A stretch of 64,000 nucleotides of DNA, taken from positions 30,650,816 through 30,714,815 of the forward strand of contig CM069606.1 in NCBI GenBank assembly GCA_035771175.1, given 5' to 3'. Made by a program: the position numbers and the translations under genes. Shown here piece after piece: positions 35,188 to 47,243 of this stretch. The first letter of the stretch is position 1. Each line of letters opens with the position of its first letter. Below the pieces are notes generated by a model that ran no database searches, had not been told where the DNA came from, and saw nothing but the letters and a program-made list of their open reading frames with translations. The DNA comes from Paratinospora sagittata (taxonomy: Eukaryota > Streptophyta > Magnoliopsida > Ranunculales > Menispermaceae).

Positions 35188-37476
35188 TGTCCGACCCCCT
35201 CCGTAGTGTGGCGTCATGACCGTCACAAACTATCATGTACGCCATACCTAGAGGTATACGATACTCTGTCAGCCTCGTCGTTAAGACAATACCTCAAAAA
35301 TCACTAAAAATTTTGGCAGAACCTCACCATAAATCTAAGGATCCATCACATCACATAAACAAATACAAAATCACATATGAATTAACATTATTCATATCAA
35401 TCCATTTCGCATATACTCAAACATTTTCCATTTCTTTCTCACCAGACTTATATACAACTAAGTCTCAAAAACACATACATCAACATGTATCTTTGTCACT
35501 TTACAATTCACTAACTATTAAAACATAGTTTAGTGGTATATATATATATATATACATATACCAAAAACAAAAGTATATAACTAGCTCCCTATGCACATAT
35601 ACTCACAATGGCAAAGAGACAAGCTCAATCAACTCATTGGAGCCTTGCCCTTACCCTTGTAATCAACACCTGTAATAAAAAGGGAGTGGGGTGAGCTACG
35701 ACAAGCTCAGTGAGTAAACTAATATTGGATTTACATATGCATAAATAGAAAACATGGCATTGAAATCATCATTATAAACTCAGATGCAATTCAATGTAAT
35801 TATCAATACATAATTTAAATACTTTTCTCGCCATTCTATACAGATCATACAATGCATAAAGTTAAAATCCTCTCCCTCAGGTAAGTAAATGAATATGTAT
35901 CCCTATTATACATTTATAGGGAGAATTCATCTTAACAAACCATCCTCTCGATCATTCTGAGGTCTAGTCAACAAACTTCCCTCTTTGGAACTGATCACAT
36001 ACTTCCCTTACTACGGGTAAGTCCAAGTATGGTCGATTTTCAAATCAAAGAGTTCAATGTATCAATTAAACAATGCAATATGGCAATCATACATGCACAT
36101 CATTATCAAAACAAATTTTATTTAATACAATGCCATACATAAAAACAAAATTAGAAATACTCACAAATACAGGATTTGTCCAAGTCCACAATCACACACA
36201 CTTAGCCAAATCACCAACTTTTACTGCACAAACACCTCAGTTGTTTGCTGTCCAATTCCCAATTCAATATCAAATCTCTGCAAATTCCACATTGCAATTA
36301 CTAATACAGGAATTCCAGTCACAAAAATTAATTCATTTAATCTTTAAATTAATCTCAACACATTAATGAACACCTTACCAATGCATTCCCCAATTTTCCA
36401 ATTTTCCAGCACAAGTAGCCCACTTGTGCTCATCACCAAACCCAGAATTTTATAAATTTTGTACTCCAAATTCTATAATTCATCATCACCAATCATCCAT
36501 GATCAGTTCCCAGCCATTAAACACATTCAAACACCACAATTCAACACTGAAAATGGGTTCCCAAAACTCTTACCCAGCAAGGTGTCGAACACCTATTTCA
36601 ACCATGTAAAAACCAGAATTTAAACCATCAATCAACTTAGAATAATTCAAGAGAACAATACCTTGCAATTGTACTCTAAAATTCTCAGATTTTCCAGCTC
36701 AAACCCATGTCTAACAACACCTGGAAAACATGATTCTAGCCATGGAAAATCAGTCCAATTATCACCAAATGAATCACAAAACAACCATGAATTACTTACC
36801 CAAGATTCCTTCCAACAATTCATTCAATTTCCACTTGATACCCTCATTTTCCAGCTTGAAAACTAGCCGTAGAAATTGTTTGCATGCTATATATGATGTA
36901 CAAATGGAAGAAAGGAGCTCAAATCAGTAACTTTTAACCCAAAATCACAACTCCATACTTGGGATTTTGGTTCTCAAGCTCAAACCCTTCCTTTCTTCTC
37001 TTCCTCTTCTTCCACTTCGTTTTTTTTTTTTCTTTCTCTGTAATTCTCTTGCTCCAGCAAGCCTAAAATGAGCTAAAACAGTTCTAAATGGCTGCAAATG
37101 GGCGTGCCAAATGTTTCAACAACATGCAACCGCCTCACCAACCAAATTTTTTTTTTTCAAAAAAAAAACTACAGGCCCACAGATAAGCGTGCTTCTTCCC
37201 TTAGGAAGTGCACTTCTTTGCACTTACCAGAAATGGTGTTTTTGGCTTTTCCATAGAAGCACGCTTCTTCCCTTAGGAAATGCGCTTCTTGCGCCCAAAT
37301 CTAAAATTTCGCTAAGTGTTGGGCATTTTATGATACGACTAGTCTCCTAGGGTACCAATAGCCCTAAAATACATACATTCATACTATCTAAAGGCCATGT
37401 CCATACGAGTACAAATATGCTTGACAATACGTATTGGTCAACGTACAAGTTTGACTCATACATACGGGGCATTACA
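35188..37476 (-). repeat. P1 5' LTR (2289 bp)
   Basis: It starts TGTAATGCCCCGTATG at 37476 and ends GGGGGTCGGACA at 35188. Four partly decayed GAAGCGCGCTTC-type palindromes lie at 37180-37295 in two units of about 85 bases. It is otherwise closely similar to 19026-21226. Confidence 0.9.
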
Positions 37477-37696
37477 GTTGAGATCTTTCGTTACTAAGTC
37501 GAGTAGTCATGAACTTCAATCGTGTGATGTGATTTTGAAGACCTTGATCGAATTGTTCTTCTACTTTTTGCTTTCTTGAGGTGTTGAAATATATACTTGA
37601 TTGAAATATTAGCACCAAACAGTATATTTTTTGTTATTGGTTTTTAGCGTCAAAACCCTTAGGAGCGTTATAAGTGATGAACCACTTAGGCCAACA

Positions 37697-38620
37697 GTCG
37701 ATACTTGCCTCCTCGAAGAATGGAGTGAGTTCATTACGTATGGTGAGGCTCGTGAGCTCTTCATCGTGGTAGCAATATGATGACAGATGATATGGGACAA
37801 ATTTTTCTTAGTCTCGGAAGTAATCTCCCAAATAGTAAATAAATCTATTGTAGTGACATTACTTCGACTGTTGCACCTCGAAAGAATAACTCGAGAGATA
37901 ACGTTGTGAATTTAATGAGGCATGAAGGAGAAAGTAGTGTTTGAGACCTTCTTAGGATAGATTGGATGCACTATTCATTTTGAGAAATTATTCAGGACTC
38001 CCAACTTTTCGAATCTTGGAAAGTTGATGTTACCTTTAATGTCCAAGGCATATGGACCTCCTCGTGGTAACTCAAACTTGGCTTCAATAAGCCTGGGAGA
38101 GATAGTGATGCGATGCCCCATCACACATGAGTGATACCGGTAGGTTTGATGAATACGATCATCCATATCCTGAGTAAGACCGGTATAAAATACTTGGACT
38201 AGTTTCTCATACCTAGGAGCGGTGAAGCGACAAAATGATGTCCACCCAAGCTCGTCGAACAATGGTCGGAGTGGTACATATGCTCAGTCAAAGAAAGCAA
38301 AGTTCACATACACACCCAGAGAGATAGGACACCGAAGTACTTGTGGCAAGATTTGTTCAAGCATAGGAGGTGGTGGTGGCGGTGGAGAGCGACGTCGAGG
38401 CCTAGACGGCCTATCCTCTATTTTTTTTCTCCCTCTTCTGGTCCAAATGACAAATCAGACAGACTATTGCCACGTTGTGCATCAATAAGAGTCTTACTGG
38501 CATAATATCTATTTAAACAACAAGAGGAACTCATGAACATGATTTCATACTCAAAAGTCAACAAGAATGTCCAATAAACATGACAAAACAGATCAAGCAC
38601 ACAGACTTAAGAGTACCTTT
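37697..38620 (-). pseudogene. Env-like / plant-transposon-protein-like remnant, N-terminal part (W)
   Basis: On the - strand a basic, Pro-rich stretch (RRRSPPPPPPP, near 38370-38400) precedes the open part 37975-38262 (LGWTSFCRFTAPRYEKLVQV; YHSCVMGHRITISPRLI; FELPRGGPYALDI), which has the layout of the plant transposon protein domain. Further homologous pieces follow in other frames down to FFEEASIDLS at the V border. In W coordinates it stands before the C-terminal piece at 14778-15173, so both are probably halves of one env-like frame. It is heavily damaged. Confidence 0.55.
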
Positions 38621-40417
38621 TAATTTTAAAAAATAGATGCTAAAAAATGAGTGCTAATCCTATCATTGATCATCCATACAAAATTAAATCAAATCAAACC
38701 TCATAAAGGTTAGTATATGTTTTTGACAATGTTCTAAACCTATTATGATAAAAAAAAAAATTGAGTTTTTTTCACTTGTTAGTGAAAGAACACGCTCCTG
38801 AGCTTTTTTTCGAGACCTAGTGATTTTTTATGAGGGTTTAAGGAACGCGCTTCTTGGAAGAGGAACGTGATCCTGTGGCTTTTCCCGAGACTAAGAATTT
38901 TTCTGATAAGGGAAAATGAACGAGCTCCTATTGCCAAGGGCAAAATAGGAAAAACTTTAAGCGTCAGTGGTTCTATTTAATGGAACCCGCTCCTATGCCC
39001 AATGGACATATTAAGGAGCGTGCTCCTTAAGTAAGGAACACGCTCCTTGATTGGAGGGAAATCTGAGATTTTTCAGATTTCAAACCAGAAATGCGCTCCT
39101 ATGTTAATGAACACATTCTTGTGCCTTGGTGTGGTGTTTATCTATGAATACCACACTTGCTCATTTGAAGAACAACTTTTGCAAAATTTAGAGAATTTGA
39201 GCATTTTTCATATTAGTCTTTATACAAGCCAACAACAAGTTCTTGAGTGATTTAAACCTTCTTTGAAAACAAAAGTTCAACAACATTTGATCTATTGATC
39301 CAATCTTCCGAATATTTCTCCACATCTTTCAAAACCTTGAGAAATTTGGAGAGTTTCTCTTGTGCAAGTGTTCAAGACGATTCAAGTTATATTTACATCT
39401 TTTGTTGAGTCTTGATAGTGGGGTACACATTTTTAAAACTAGATTCTTGTGATTTTGGTTTATGCAAATCAGTTTTGTGCTTAAATTATTATCTTTAAAA
39501 CTGATTTTGTATTGATTGTGTTTGTGAAACCGTATCTCGATCTTCATAACAAAATACTTTGTTTAGTGGTTTTATAAATAATTTGAGATATCGATTCATG
39601 TGTTAACATTATATTATATTGAATCGAAGTTTTTGATCATACTTGATTTGTTTAATTCTTGATTTTAATCACATATTCATTTAGAATCATCAAGTTTTGA
39701 TCAACATAGTATATTGATTCTCGAGCTTTAAACTTATTATTGTTTGAAATCAATATCTTGATAGTTGTGCATATTCGATTCACTGTTTTACATCATATAT
39801 ATATTTGAATCGATTGCATTTGAGAAAAACCTATTTCAACACTTTGCATCATTTAGAAAAATAGCGGTTGGAATAGTATTGTTAACTCATTCCAGATTGT
39901 AAGCTTATATTGTTGAGAGTGTTATTGTGCACTTCTCTATATCTTTTGTAATCTTGATCTATTGCTGACTTGGTTAAGTCAACTGGGATATTACCCTACT
40001 TTGTATGGCACGTAATCAAGCCCATAAGTGGGTTACAAATTGTGGTTTTCTTGCCAAGCCCTGGTGTAGGCTAGTTTGTGGCTTTCTAACCAAGCCCTGG
40101 TGTAGGTTAGTGGTTTTGGCTTTTCTAACCAAGCCCTTGTGTCAATTAGAGTCTAAACGGCTTTTAATCACGCCCGTAAGTGATTATCCAATAGTGTATT
40201 GAAAAATCCTGATCGTGGTTATTGGGTAGTGGACGTAGGTTCAAGGGGAACCGAACCACTCTAAATCCTTTGTGTTCATTTATTTTCTTGCATTTATTAT
40301 TTGGATTGTAACCTACTGCGCACATTATTAGTTTAATTAAAATATCCGAAAGGTTAAGCAAGATTTGCAAAGTCCAATTCACCCCCATCTTAGACTATAA
40401 TACTGGGCCAACACAAC
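38621..40417 (+). repeat. Z-family LTR fragment, + orientation
   Basis: From about 38711 (TTTTTGACAATGTTCTAAACC) to the end ATACTGGGCCAACA at 40417 it matches the complement of 56871-58620. It has GGAGCGTGCTCC-type palindromes (38787-39105), repeats of the AACCAAGCCCTGGTGTAGG kind (40015-40150) and a changed TATA (TCTAAA, near 40259). Its first 500 or so bases are missing; 38621-38710 shows nothing recognisable. It abuts the W RT. Confidence 0.75.
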
Positions 40418-41256
40418 TTTCATTTCTTAAAGTCATAATTTAACAGGAAAGAGCTAAACCTATCATACCATGCTCTGGGGGCTTGGCTTAATCGATATAA
40501 GGCCTTGTGAAGGCGATAGACCTGATTTGGTTTTTGAGAATCCTCAAAACCCGACAGTTGTTCCACCTATACCTCTTCATTTATAAAGCCATTTAAAAAT
40601 GCACTTTTAACGTCCATTTCGTATAGTGGGAAGTCCTTATAACAAGCATAGGCTAATAGCATTTGAATTGCTTCTAGTCTTGCTACAGGTGCAAATTCCT
40701 CTTCATAGTCTATTCCTTCCTCTTGGTTGTATCCTTGTACAAGAAGTCTTGCCTTATTTCTAAAAATCTCCCCATGTTCATTTTTCTTATTCCTAAATAC
40801 CTATTTGGTTCCTTTAACTATATGATGAGTTGGTCTAGGAACAAGTTCCCACACTTCGTTTCTCACAAAGTATCCTAATTCCTCCTACATAGCCAAGATC
40901 CAAAACTCATCTCCTAGAGCTTCCTCAACCTTAGTTGGCTCTATTTGAGAAACAAAAGCTACTTGCCCTTGATCTTGATTCAGGGATGCTCTGGTGGTTA
41001 CTCCTCTGGATGGATTCCCTATAATTTGATCTGAGGGATGATCTATAAGTAACCTAGAGTTCTTAGTGGGTTCTATGTTAGTGCTATTATCCTCACCGGT
41101 CTTTTGATCCTCAGGTATTCCTGATTTAATGACATCCTCATCATCATTATCAAGATTTAATATATCTATTTCCTTATCTAAGAACACTCTAGGATCTGCT
41201 TCATCGAACTTTATATTGATTAATTCCTCAATTTTCTTCGATAATTTGTTGAACAC
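40418..41256 (-). pseudogene. W reverse transcriptase, N-terminal part
   Basis: A low-complexity linker (41256-40885, many Asp/Glu, PSRGVTTRAS before the RT) is followed by copia RT blocks: [48 protein letters not shown] and [15 protein letters not shown]. Stops fall near 40800 and 40570. The sequence ends at 40418 before the YVDD box, where the Z-family LTR begins. RNase H is not found anywhere in W. Confidence 0.85.
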
Positions 41257-41880
41257 CCTCTATGCCTTGCTATGAAGGGAATATCCTAGAAATATGCCTA
41301 CATCAAATTTGGGATCAAACTTATCTAAGTTTTTTTTTTCGTTTAAGATGTAACATTTACATCCAAACACTCGAAAGTGACTGAGGCTAGGTTTTCTACC
41401 TTTCCACAATTCATACTGTGTTTTATTCAACTTCTTTCTAATCATCGTCCTATTCATCACATAACATGCAGTGTTTATAGCTTCGGCCCAAGAATATTTT
41501 GCTACATTGTATTCACAGAACATGGTCCTACATATCTCCTAAAGGGTTCGATTCTTCCTTTCAACAACTCCATTTTGCTGTGGAATTCTGGGAGCTAAAA
41601 GTGATGGGTGTATCCTTGTTTGTTACAGAAGTCCTCAAGACTCTTGTTAACAAACTCTCCACCCCTTTCACTTCTAATGATAGTGATCTTATAGCCCTTC
41701 TCTTTTTCAACATGAGAACAAAATTTTACAAACACATCAAATGCCTCATGCTTATGAGCAAGGAAGTAAACCCACGTAAATCTAGTAAAGTCATCCACAA
41801 TCACGAAGCAATATGATTTTTCACCTAGACTATGTGTACGGGTGGGTCCGAACAAATCCATATGGATAAGTTCCAAAGCT
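41257..41880 (-). pseudogene. W integrase core
   Basis: Copia-type integrase. MELIHMDLFGPTRT carries the first catalytic Asp and DDFTRFTWVYFLAHKHEAFD follows. IIRSERGGEFVN has Glu where the second Asp is expected. PQQNGVVERKNRTL with the catalytic Glu can be read near 41560-41590 with a frameshift and a stop next to it, then YSWAEAINTACYVMNR and HFRVFGCKCYILN. The altered second acidic residue and the lesions make it inactive. Confidence 0.88.
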
Positions 41881-42480
41881 CTAGATATAAAATTGTTGTT
41901 TTTGCTCTAAAAGGAGGATTTTGTGTTTCCCCAATTGACAAGGCTCACAAACTCTATCTTTCAAATACACCCCTTTGGGGATGCCTCGAGCAAGATCAAA
42001 TATTGCAAGCTTAGAGATGTTGTCCATGCCTATATGAGCTAATCTCATATGCCACAACCATGCATCATTATGATGAATTGCACTCAAACAAGAAACATTT
42101 TGATCACTAATATCACAAAAATGACATACACATTTTTATCTCTAGAAGCAACAAAGGCAATACTATCATCAGCTTTACTACACATCTTGTTGCTTGAAAC
42201 GAAATAGCATACCCCTTGTCGCACTATTGGCTAAGGCTCAAGAGGTTATGCTTCAGGCCATTAACAAATAGAACATTAGATATGGTTAAAGAGTTGTTAC
42301 CCACTTTGCCGATGCCAGTGATATTTCCTTTGTTGTTGTCTCCGAATGTGACAACTCCTCCATCTTTATGAATAAGGCTAAAAAATTTTGATCTATCACC
42401 GGTCATGTGCCTTGAACACCCATTGTCCAGATACCATGAATCATGCGTGGAGCCATCCTACATCACATGGCAAACCTTTG
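41881..42480 (-). pseudogene. W protease and GAG-pre-integrase region
   Basis: Near 42420-42440 the frame reads WYLDNGCSRHMTGD: the copia protease active site normally reads Asp-Ser-Gly, here Asp-Asn-Gly. GNITGIGKVG and ISNVLFVNGLKHNLLSLSQ follow (42224-42406), then the zinc-binding pre-integrase unit WLWHMRLAHIGMDNIS..VCEPCQLGKH (41881-42087). Stops separate the pieces. Confidence 0.85.
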
Positions 42481-44051
42481 ATTTTGGTACCCAAACTCCT
42501 TTGGGTCCTTGAGGGTTAGCATCACTTAAGATGAATTTTTCTACTCATGCTAATTTCCCCTTTGTTCTTATTTATAATAGGGCATCTTACTGCAGTATGT
42601 CCACGCCTATTGCAATGGTGGCAAATAGGCCTTTTGGTCAGTGCATGATCATAGGTCCTTTATTTATGTCATACACTATATCCTAGACCGGCTTTGTTGA
42701 ATACACATCTCTGTGTCAAACATTTTCTATCCATTAGTGAACTTGGTCACTATGGGCATTAGGTCTTCCACACTTTTTCTAAGTGTGTCTCTCTTCTCAC
42801 TAACCTTTTCCAGGTTAACTTCTAAAGCACTATTACTCTCAAGGTGTGACTTTATTTCCTCTTGGGTTGTGGTCAACGCCTTTTTCAACTTTTTATTTTT
42901 TCTGATTTCCTTGTCTAATTGACACTTCACAAGATTAAAGTCATTATCATCAACCAAATCATCAAAATCATCGAAGTTTTCAAGGTTAGAGAGTTTTACC
43001 TTTATGCTTTCCATCAAACACAGTATGGCATTTCATCATCATATTCTGACTCGTGCTTACTGGATGATGTGTCATCCCATTTTGCCTTGAGAACCTTCTT
43101 TTCTTTTCATTTATCATTGAAGGTGTTCTTCTTCTTTTTTGGACACTCGCTCTTCACATGCCCCGACTTGTTGCACCTCAAACATATTAGCTCGTTTGGT
43201 TTTGCACAAATTGTTTTGCCCTTGTGAAATCTTGAACTTGGTCCGCCTTTTCCCTTTTTTCTCACTATTCGGCTAAGTCTTTTAGAGAGCATAGCCACTT
43301 CATCATCCGTGTCATTCTTAGAAGATGTTTCTTCCATATTATTTTGTGTTACATTTAGAGCTAGATCTTTCTTTGTTTTGGTTTCTTCCTTTCACACAAC
43401 CTTTTCTCTTTCCTTCAGTTTCACCTGATGCACCATCAGTGATCCACATAGCTCGTTGAAGGTGTACTCTCCAAGGTTCATTGCCTCTTCTATAGCTGTC
43501 ACCTTTGGATCCCATTCTTTAGGTAGTCCTCGTGGGAATTTGCCAACTGTTTTTGCTTAAGGATAGGAGGTTTCACCGAGATTCTTGGTTTCATTTATGA
43601 TATTGGTGAACCTTGTTATTCCCTCAGAGATTTCTTCACCCTCTTTCTCCTTGAAGGTTTCGTATGCTTCTTCAAGACTGCACAGTTTGGTTTCCTTGAC
43701 TTGCTTGGTACCTTCATGAGTGACCTCAAGTTTGTCCCAAATTTCTTTGGCTGTTGTACTTGCACTCACTTAGTTAAACTCATTTACCGAAAAGCTACAA
43801 AACAAGATGTTTATAGCTTGGTCATTTAGTTGCTTCAGTTTCTTTTCATGAGGCAACCAATCATGTCTTGCCTTTATCACGATTTCACCATCCTCGATCT
43901 TGGTACGTGGATGGAACCTATTTGTCACTATGTCCCACATTTTTACACCTTGCACTCTAATATTGAAGTAGTTATCTCCTTCAAATAGTGGTGGTCAATG
44001 AGAGGATGATCCTTCCTTGAAGACACTTCTAGCAATGTCACTTCCTGTCAT
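42481..44051 (-). pseudogene. W gag with two zinc knuckles
   Basis: ATG at 44051 (MTGSDIARSVF) lies 40 bases after the primer site. PPLFEGDNYFNIRVQ, MWDIVTNRF and TAKEIWDKLEVTHEGTKQV are standard copia Gag (DUF4219/UBN2) blocks. Knuckle one is CLRCNKSGHVKSEC (about 43140-43180); knuckle two, CHHCNRRGHTAVRC, lies near 42590-42630. Between them is a charged, coiled-coil-like part (42727-43017). Stops at about 44000, 43770, 43556 and elsewhere kill the frame. Its relation to X Gag is visible in the shared AKEIW block. Confidence 0.87.
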
Positions 44052-44093
44052 GATCTCAAAAGAATTGTTAGAAACTTTTGAGGGAAGAACCTG

Positions 44094-44105
44094 CTCTGAT
44101 ACCAC
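44094..44105 (-). promoter_or_regulatory. W primer-binding site, initiator Met tRNA
   Basis: TGGTATCAGAGC on the - strand, two bases after the LTR end at 44108. Confidence 0.92.
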
Positions 44106-44107
44106 TT

Positions 44108-45700
44108 GACAGACACCAAAGGGGGAGTGAATTGGGTGTTGGCGGATTTTTCAGGACCTTTCACAAATATTTAATATACACAATCAAATAATAGTGCAAG
44201 AATGTAAGGAAATCAATAAAGGAGACAATGCACAACGATTTATAGTGGTTCGATTTCCCACTAAGCCTACCTCCACTACCCGATCTCCCCGATCAGGATT
44301 TTCTAACTCTTCACTATTTCGATCCTACTTCACAAGTGAGACCAAACCGTTTACACACACCGATTCTTGATTAAAAAATCTTCCCAACTAGCACAATCGC
44401 TAGCTTTCAACAATGCAACAATCATAAGAGGGACATTTGCTCAACAAGGGAACAAACTCCAAGAGAAATAAAGATTACAACTTTAAATAGCCTCTTACAA
44501 GATTTCTCAGCCACTATTATATGGAAAACATGCACAAGAGGAAATCAAGAAATTGAAATGATTTTACCTCCAAACAATCTAGAAATTAGATATGTAATAA
44601 AACTCGCGATCGTGAACAGACTCTGCTAGAGATGAAAGATCAAAATCTCAGTGTATCACCACGAATGTTCAAGTCTCCAATGGCGGCTGCCTTTGAAAGT
44701 TCAATTGCAGAGCAAAAGGAGTTGGAGAATGATATTAAAAGTTCTTGTTCTTTAAAACGAGAGTTAATGACGGTTTAAATAGAAAATCAAGTTCTAAAAC
44801 CCTAAACCTATGATCAATGGTCAAGATTAAAAGATTTAAACTTGTATTAACGTAAATCAATGACCCATAATGAATGCTCAAGTTTAAAATTCAAAACTGT
44901 GCAAATATCAAATTTTCCCAGTGGAGTGCATTCCAGTGACCTGAGAAGAAAAACACAAGACTTGAGACCAAAACATATGGTTTCTGGTCTTGTTTGCAGA
45001 AACACGTATCACTCTACTGAAACGCATTCTACAAGACCCAAGAGCACATATCGATTATGCCTATTGCCTGAAACATGTTTCTTCCTGCTGGAGTGCGTTC
45101 CAGTTGGTCTGACGCAAAATGGATGTGTTTGGGCTTCGAGTACGTTCCACAATCCAGGAATTCATTCCACGGGTTCTTGGGAAATGTATACATATCAAGA
45201 ATATCATTCTTCAACATGTTTAAGTTCCATGATTGATAAAAATGAAAAACATTCGAAACACGATCAAGCCATCGAGTTAATTCAAAAGCTTAAAAACCTT
45301 TAAGATATATCATGATATGAATATGGAATCGGTTAGGTAAAACACGATAAAACAAGTGGTTGAGAAATAATGAAAGAAACCTATAACCTAGAATGATCTA
45401 AAGCATTTACAATGATAATTGACGCTTTGTTATTGTGCTTTGATCTTCGGTTGACTTTCATCTTGACTTCGATTTACTTGTCTTATCTCCCTGCTTGGCT
45501 GAGTTCCTTGGTGTTGTTCTTTTAGTCTTGTATCTGAAACTTCAGTCTTGATCTAAGCTTGGTGAGTACTGTCTCTGTCTCTAATTTCAATGTTAGTCAT
45601 ACGATGTTAAATTGAAACATACTCAACACACATGTTAAATCACATATGATATTGTTTGGAATCATCAAAATCACAGAGGGTAAGGGTCATCAAGCCAACA
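44108..45700 (-). repeat. W 5' LTR (1593 bp)
   Basis: It starts TGTTGGCTTGATGACC at 45700 and ends TTTGGTGTCTGTCA at 44108. It matches 10538-11602 plus 13568-14173. TATAAA is the complement of 44239-44244. The CG-core palindromes of the 3' LTR are here mostly decayed to forms such as GAAACGCATTC and GAAACACGTATC (44920-45180). Confidence 0.9.
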
Positions 45701-45705
45701 TTCTT

Positions 45706-47161
45706 CTCTTCAAGTTGTTGCATATATGTGAAAATTGCATGTTTTCCATGGTTAGATTGTGAACTTGAAAAAATGGGTTTCTACTGGAGATTTAATGAAT
45801 TGTTGGGGGAAATCATAGGTAAATGATTCTTTGTTGATTTGTGATTAATTGGCTAATTTTTCATGGTTAGAAATGGGTTTCTAGACCTTGCTATCTGAGG
45901 GTTTTCGAAACATGTTTAATGGTGATTTAGTTGTGTTTTTTATGTGATTATGACTGGAAAGTGATTATGTATGATTGGCAATGTGGAATTGCAAAAAAAT
46001 TGGAAGGAAATTGATGAATTAAGACATAGGACAGTAAGAACATTGAGTTGTTAGTGCTGTAAGAAGTGTGATAGCCAAGAGTTAGACAATTTGGCTTAAG
46101 TATAGAGAGAATTATACTTAGAAAGATTTATGTAATCTTTGTGAGTATTTCTATTTTAGTTTTATGTATGGCATTGTAGAATATAAACCCTACTTTATGA
46201 ATGTAAGCATGTTATGAATTATTGCATTATGTAGTGAATGCATGAAAAATGTATTTGAGCATTGAAATACCGATGACGTGAGGAATCATTGGATTGGACG
46301 GTAAATGAGATCGGGTTCTCCTTATATATGAATGATAGGGATACAAACTCGTTCATTACCTAATAGTTTGATCTGGTTTCATGAGGTCGGGTTCTCTTCT
46401 TATAGATGTATAAAAAGATCTATAAGAAGGATACAAACTCAACCCATACTCCAGGATCATTAGCATATAATTTACAAAGATATGCATTATTTAACTTGAA
46501 AAATGGCATGGATTATCTTGATCATGGATGATCATTTCAAATTGGCTTGCATTTGGTTTATACTGTTGTTTTACATGCCATGTTTTATTATGGATCCATA
46601 TGTAATTCCATTACTAGATTACTCATTGAGCTTGTTGTACCTCACTCCACTCCCTTTTTATCTCAGGTATTGATTACAAAGGCAAAAGCAAGGCTCCAGA
46701 GAATTGATCTGAGCTTGTCTAATTGCTGAAATGAGTATGTGTACAGGGTGATGGGTGTACATTCTTTTATTTTGAATATGTATATGTACGTAACACTAGA
46801 ATACGTATACAATGGTTAGTGAGTTGTATAAATATGGAAGCAATACGTGTGAATGATAATGGAAGATGTATCTGAGCCTATGATCTTAATATCATGTATA
46901 CAATGTGTATGGCTTTGAGACTTTGGAATATATAGAAGTCTTGTGAACATATATGATATGAAATTGTTTATGTGGATGTGTCATGTTGACTATCACGTGT
47001 ATGTGGAACCTCGTTTTATGGGGAGGTTCTGGCAAAATTTTTAGTGAATTTCGTAGTATTTCATAAAGGAAGAGCCTGGCAGGGTATCATATACATCTAG
47101 GTATGGTGTATATGGTATTCTGTGTCGGTCGTGACATTACCCTACGGAGGGGGTCGCGACA
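45706..47161 (+). repeat. P2 5' LTR, right piece
   Basis: Same family as the P1 LTRs (compare GACATTACCCTACGGAGGGGG near 47131 with the P1 ends). It ends GGGTCGCGACA at 47161, followed by the primer site. The left piece is at 10363-10537 on the other side of W. Confidence 0.82.
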
Positions 47162-47165
47162 ACAT

Positions 47166-47177
47166 TGGTATCAGAGC
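47166..47177 (+). promoter_or_regulatory. P2 primer-binding site, initiator Met tRNA
   Basis: An exact TGGTATCAGAGC four bases after the LTR end at 47161. Confidence 0.92.
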
Positions 47178-47243
47178 GAGTGTTGAGATCGTTAGGTTTA
47201 AAAGCCTTAAAAAGATAAAAGCTTTATTATGTTTTGTTTTTAT

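Larger units (their letters stand above)
19026..37476 (-). mobile_element. P1: Ty3/gypsy Tekay/Del-like element, complete in outline
   Basis: On the - strand: 5' LTR 37476-35188, primer site, gag, protease, RT, RNase H, integrase, chromodomain-like tail, polypurine tract and 3' LTR 21226-19026. It is split in RT by element X at 24000-33035. Both LTRs are TGTAA(T/C)GCCCC...GGACA and plainly homologous. Outer flanks TACAC and GTTGA do not match, so the target duplication is lost or an end was rearranged. All frames carry stops or shifts. Confidence 0.88.
16715..37696 (-). mobile_element. V: solo LTR split by the P1 element
   Basis: On the - strand it starts TGTTGGCCTAAGTGG at 37696 and ends ATATCCAACA at 16715. 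The pieces are 16715-19025 and 37477-37696, together about 2.5 kb. Flanks GTTGA (16710-16714) and GTCGA (37697-37701) fit a 5-bp duplication with one change. It has AGGACGCT-type hairpins (18230-18840), promoter-proximal repeats (16935-17060) and TATAAA (complement of 16867-16872). No gag, pol or primer site belongs to it. Confidence 0.7.
10538..45700 (-). mobile_element. W: Sirevirus-like Ty1/copia element holding nested insertions
   Basis: On the - strand: 5' LTR 45700-44108, iMet primer site, gag, protease, integrase and part of RT to 40418, then an env-like frame (split), polypurine tract and 3' LTR 14173-10538. Identical 5-bp flanks TTCTT (10533-10537 and 45701-45705) mark one insertion, made into the P2 LTR. 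About 29 kb of the span is later insertions. The RT C-terminal half and RNase H are absent, probably deleted next to the LTR fragment at 38711-40417. Confidence 0.8.

Noticed and set aside
19021..37481. Target-site duplication for P1
   Set aside because: TACAC on the left and GTTGA on the right do not match, so none is claimed.
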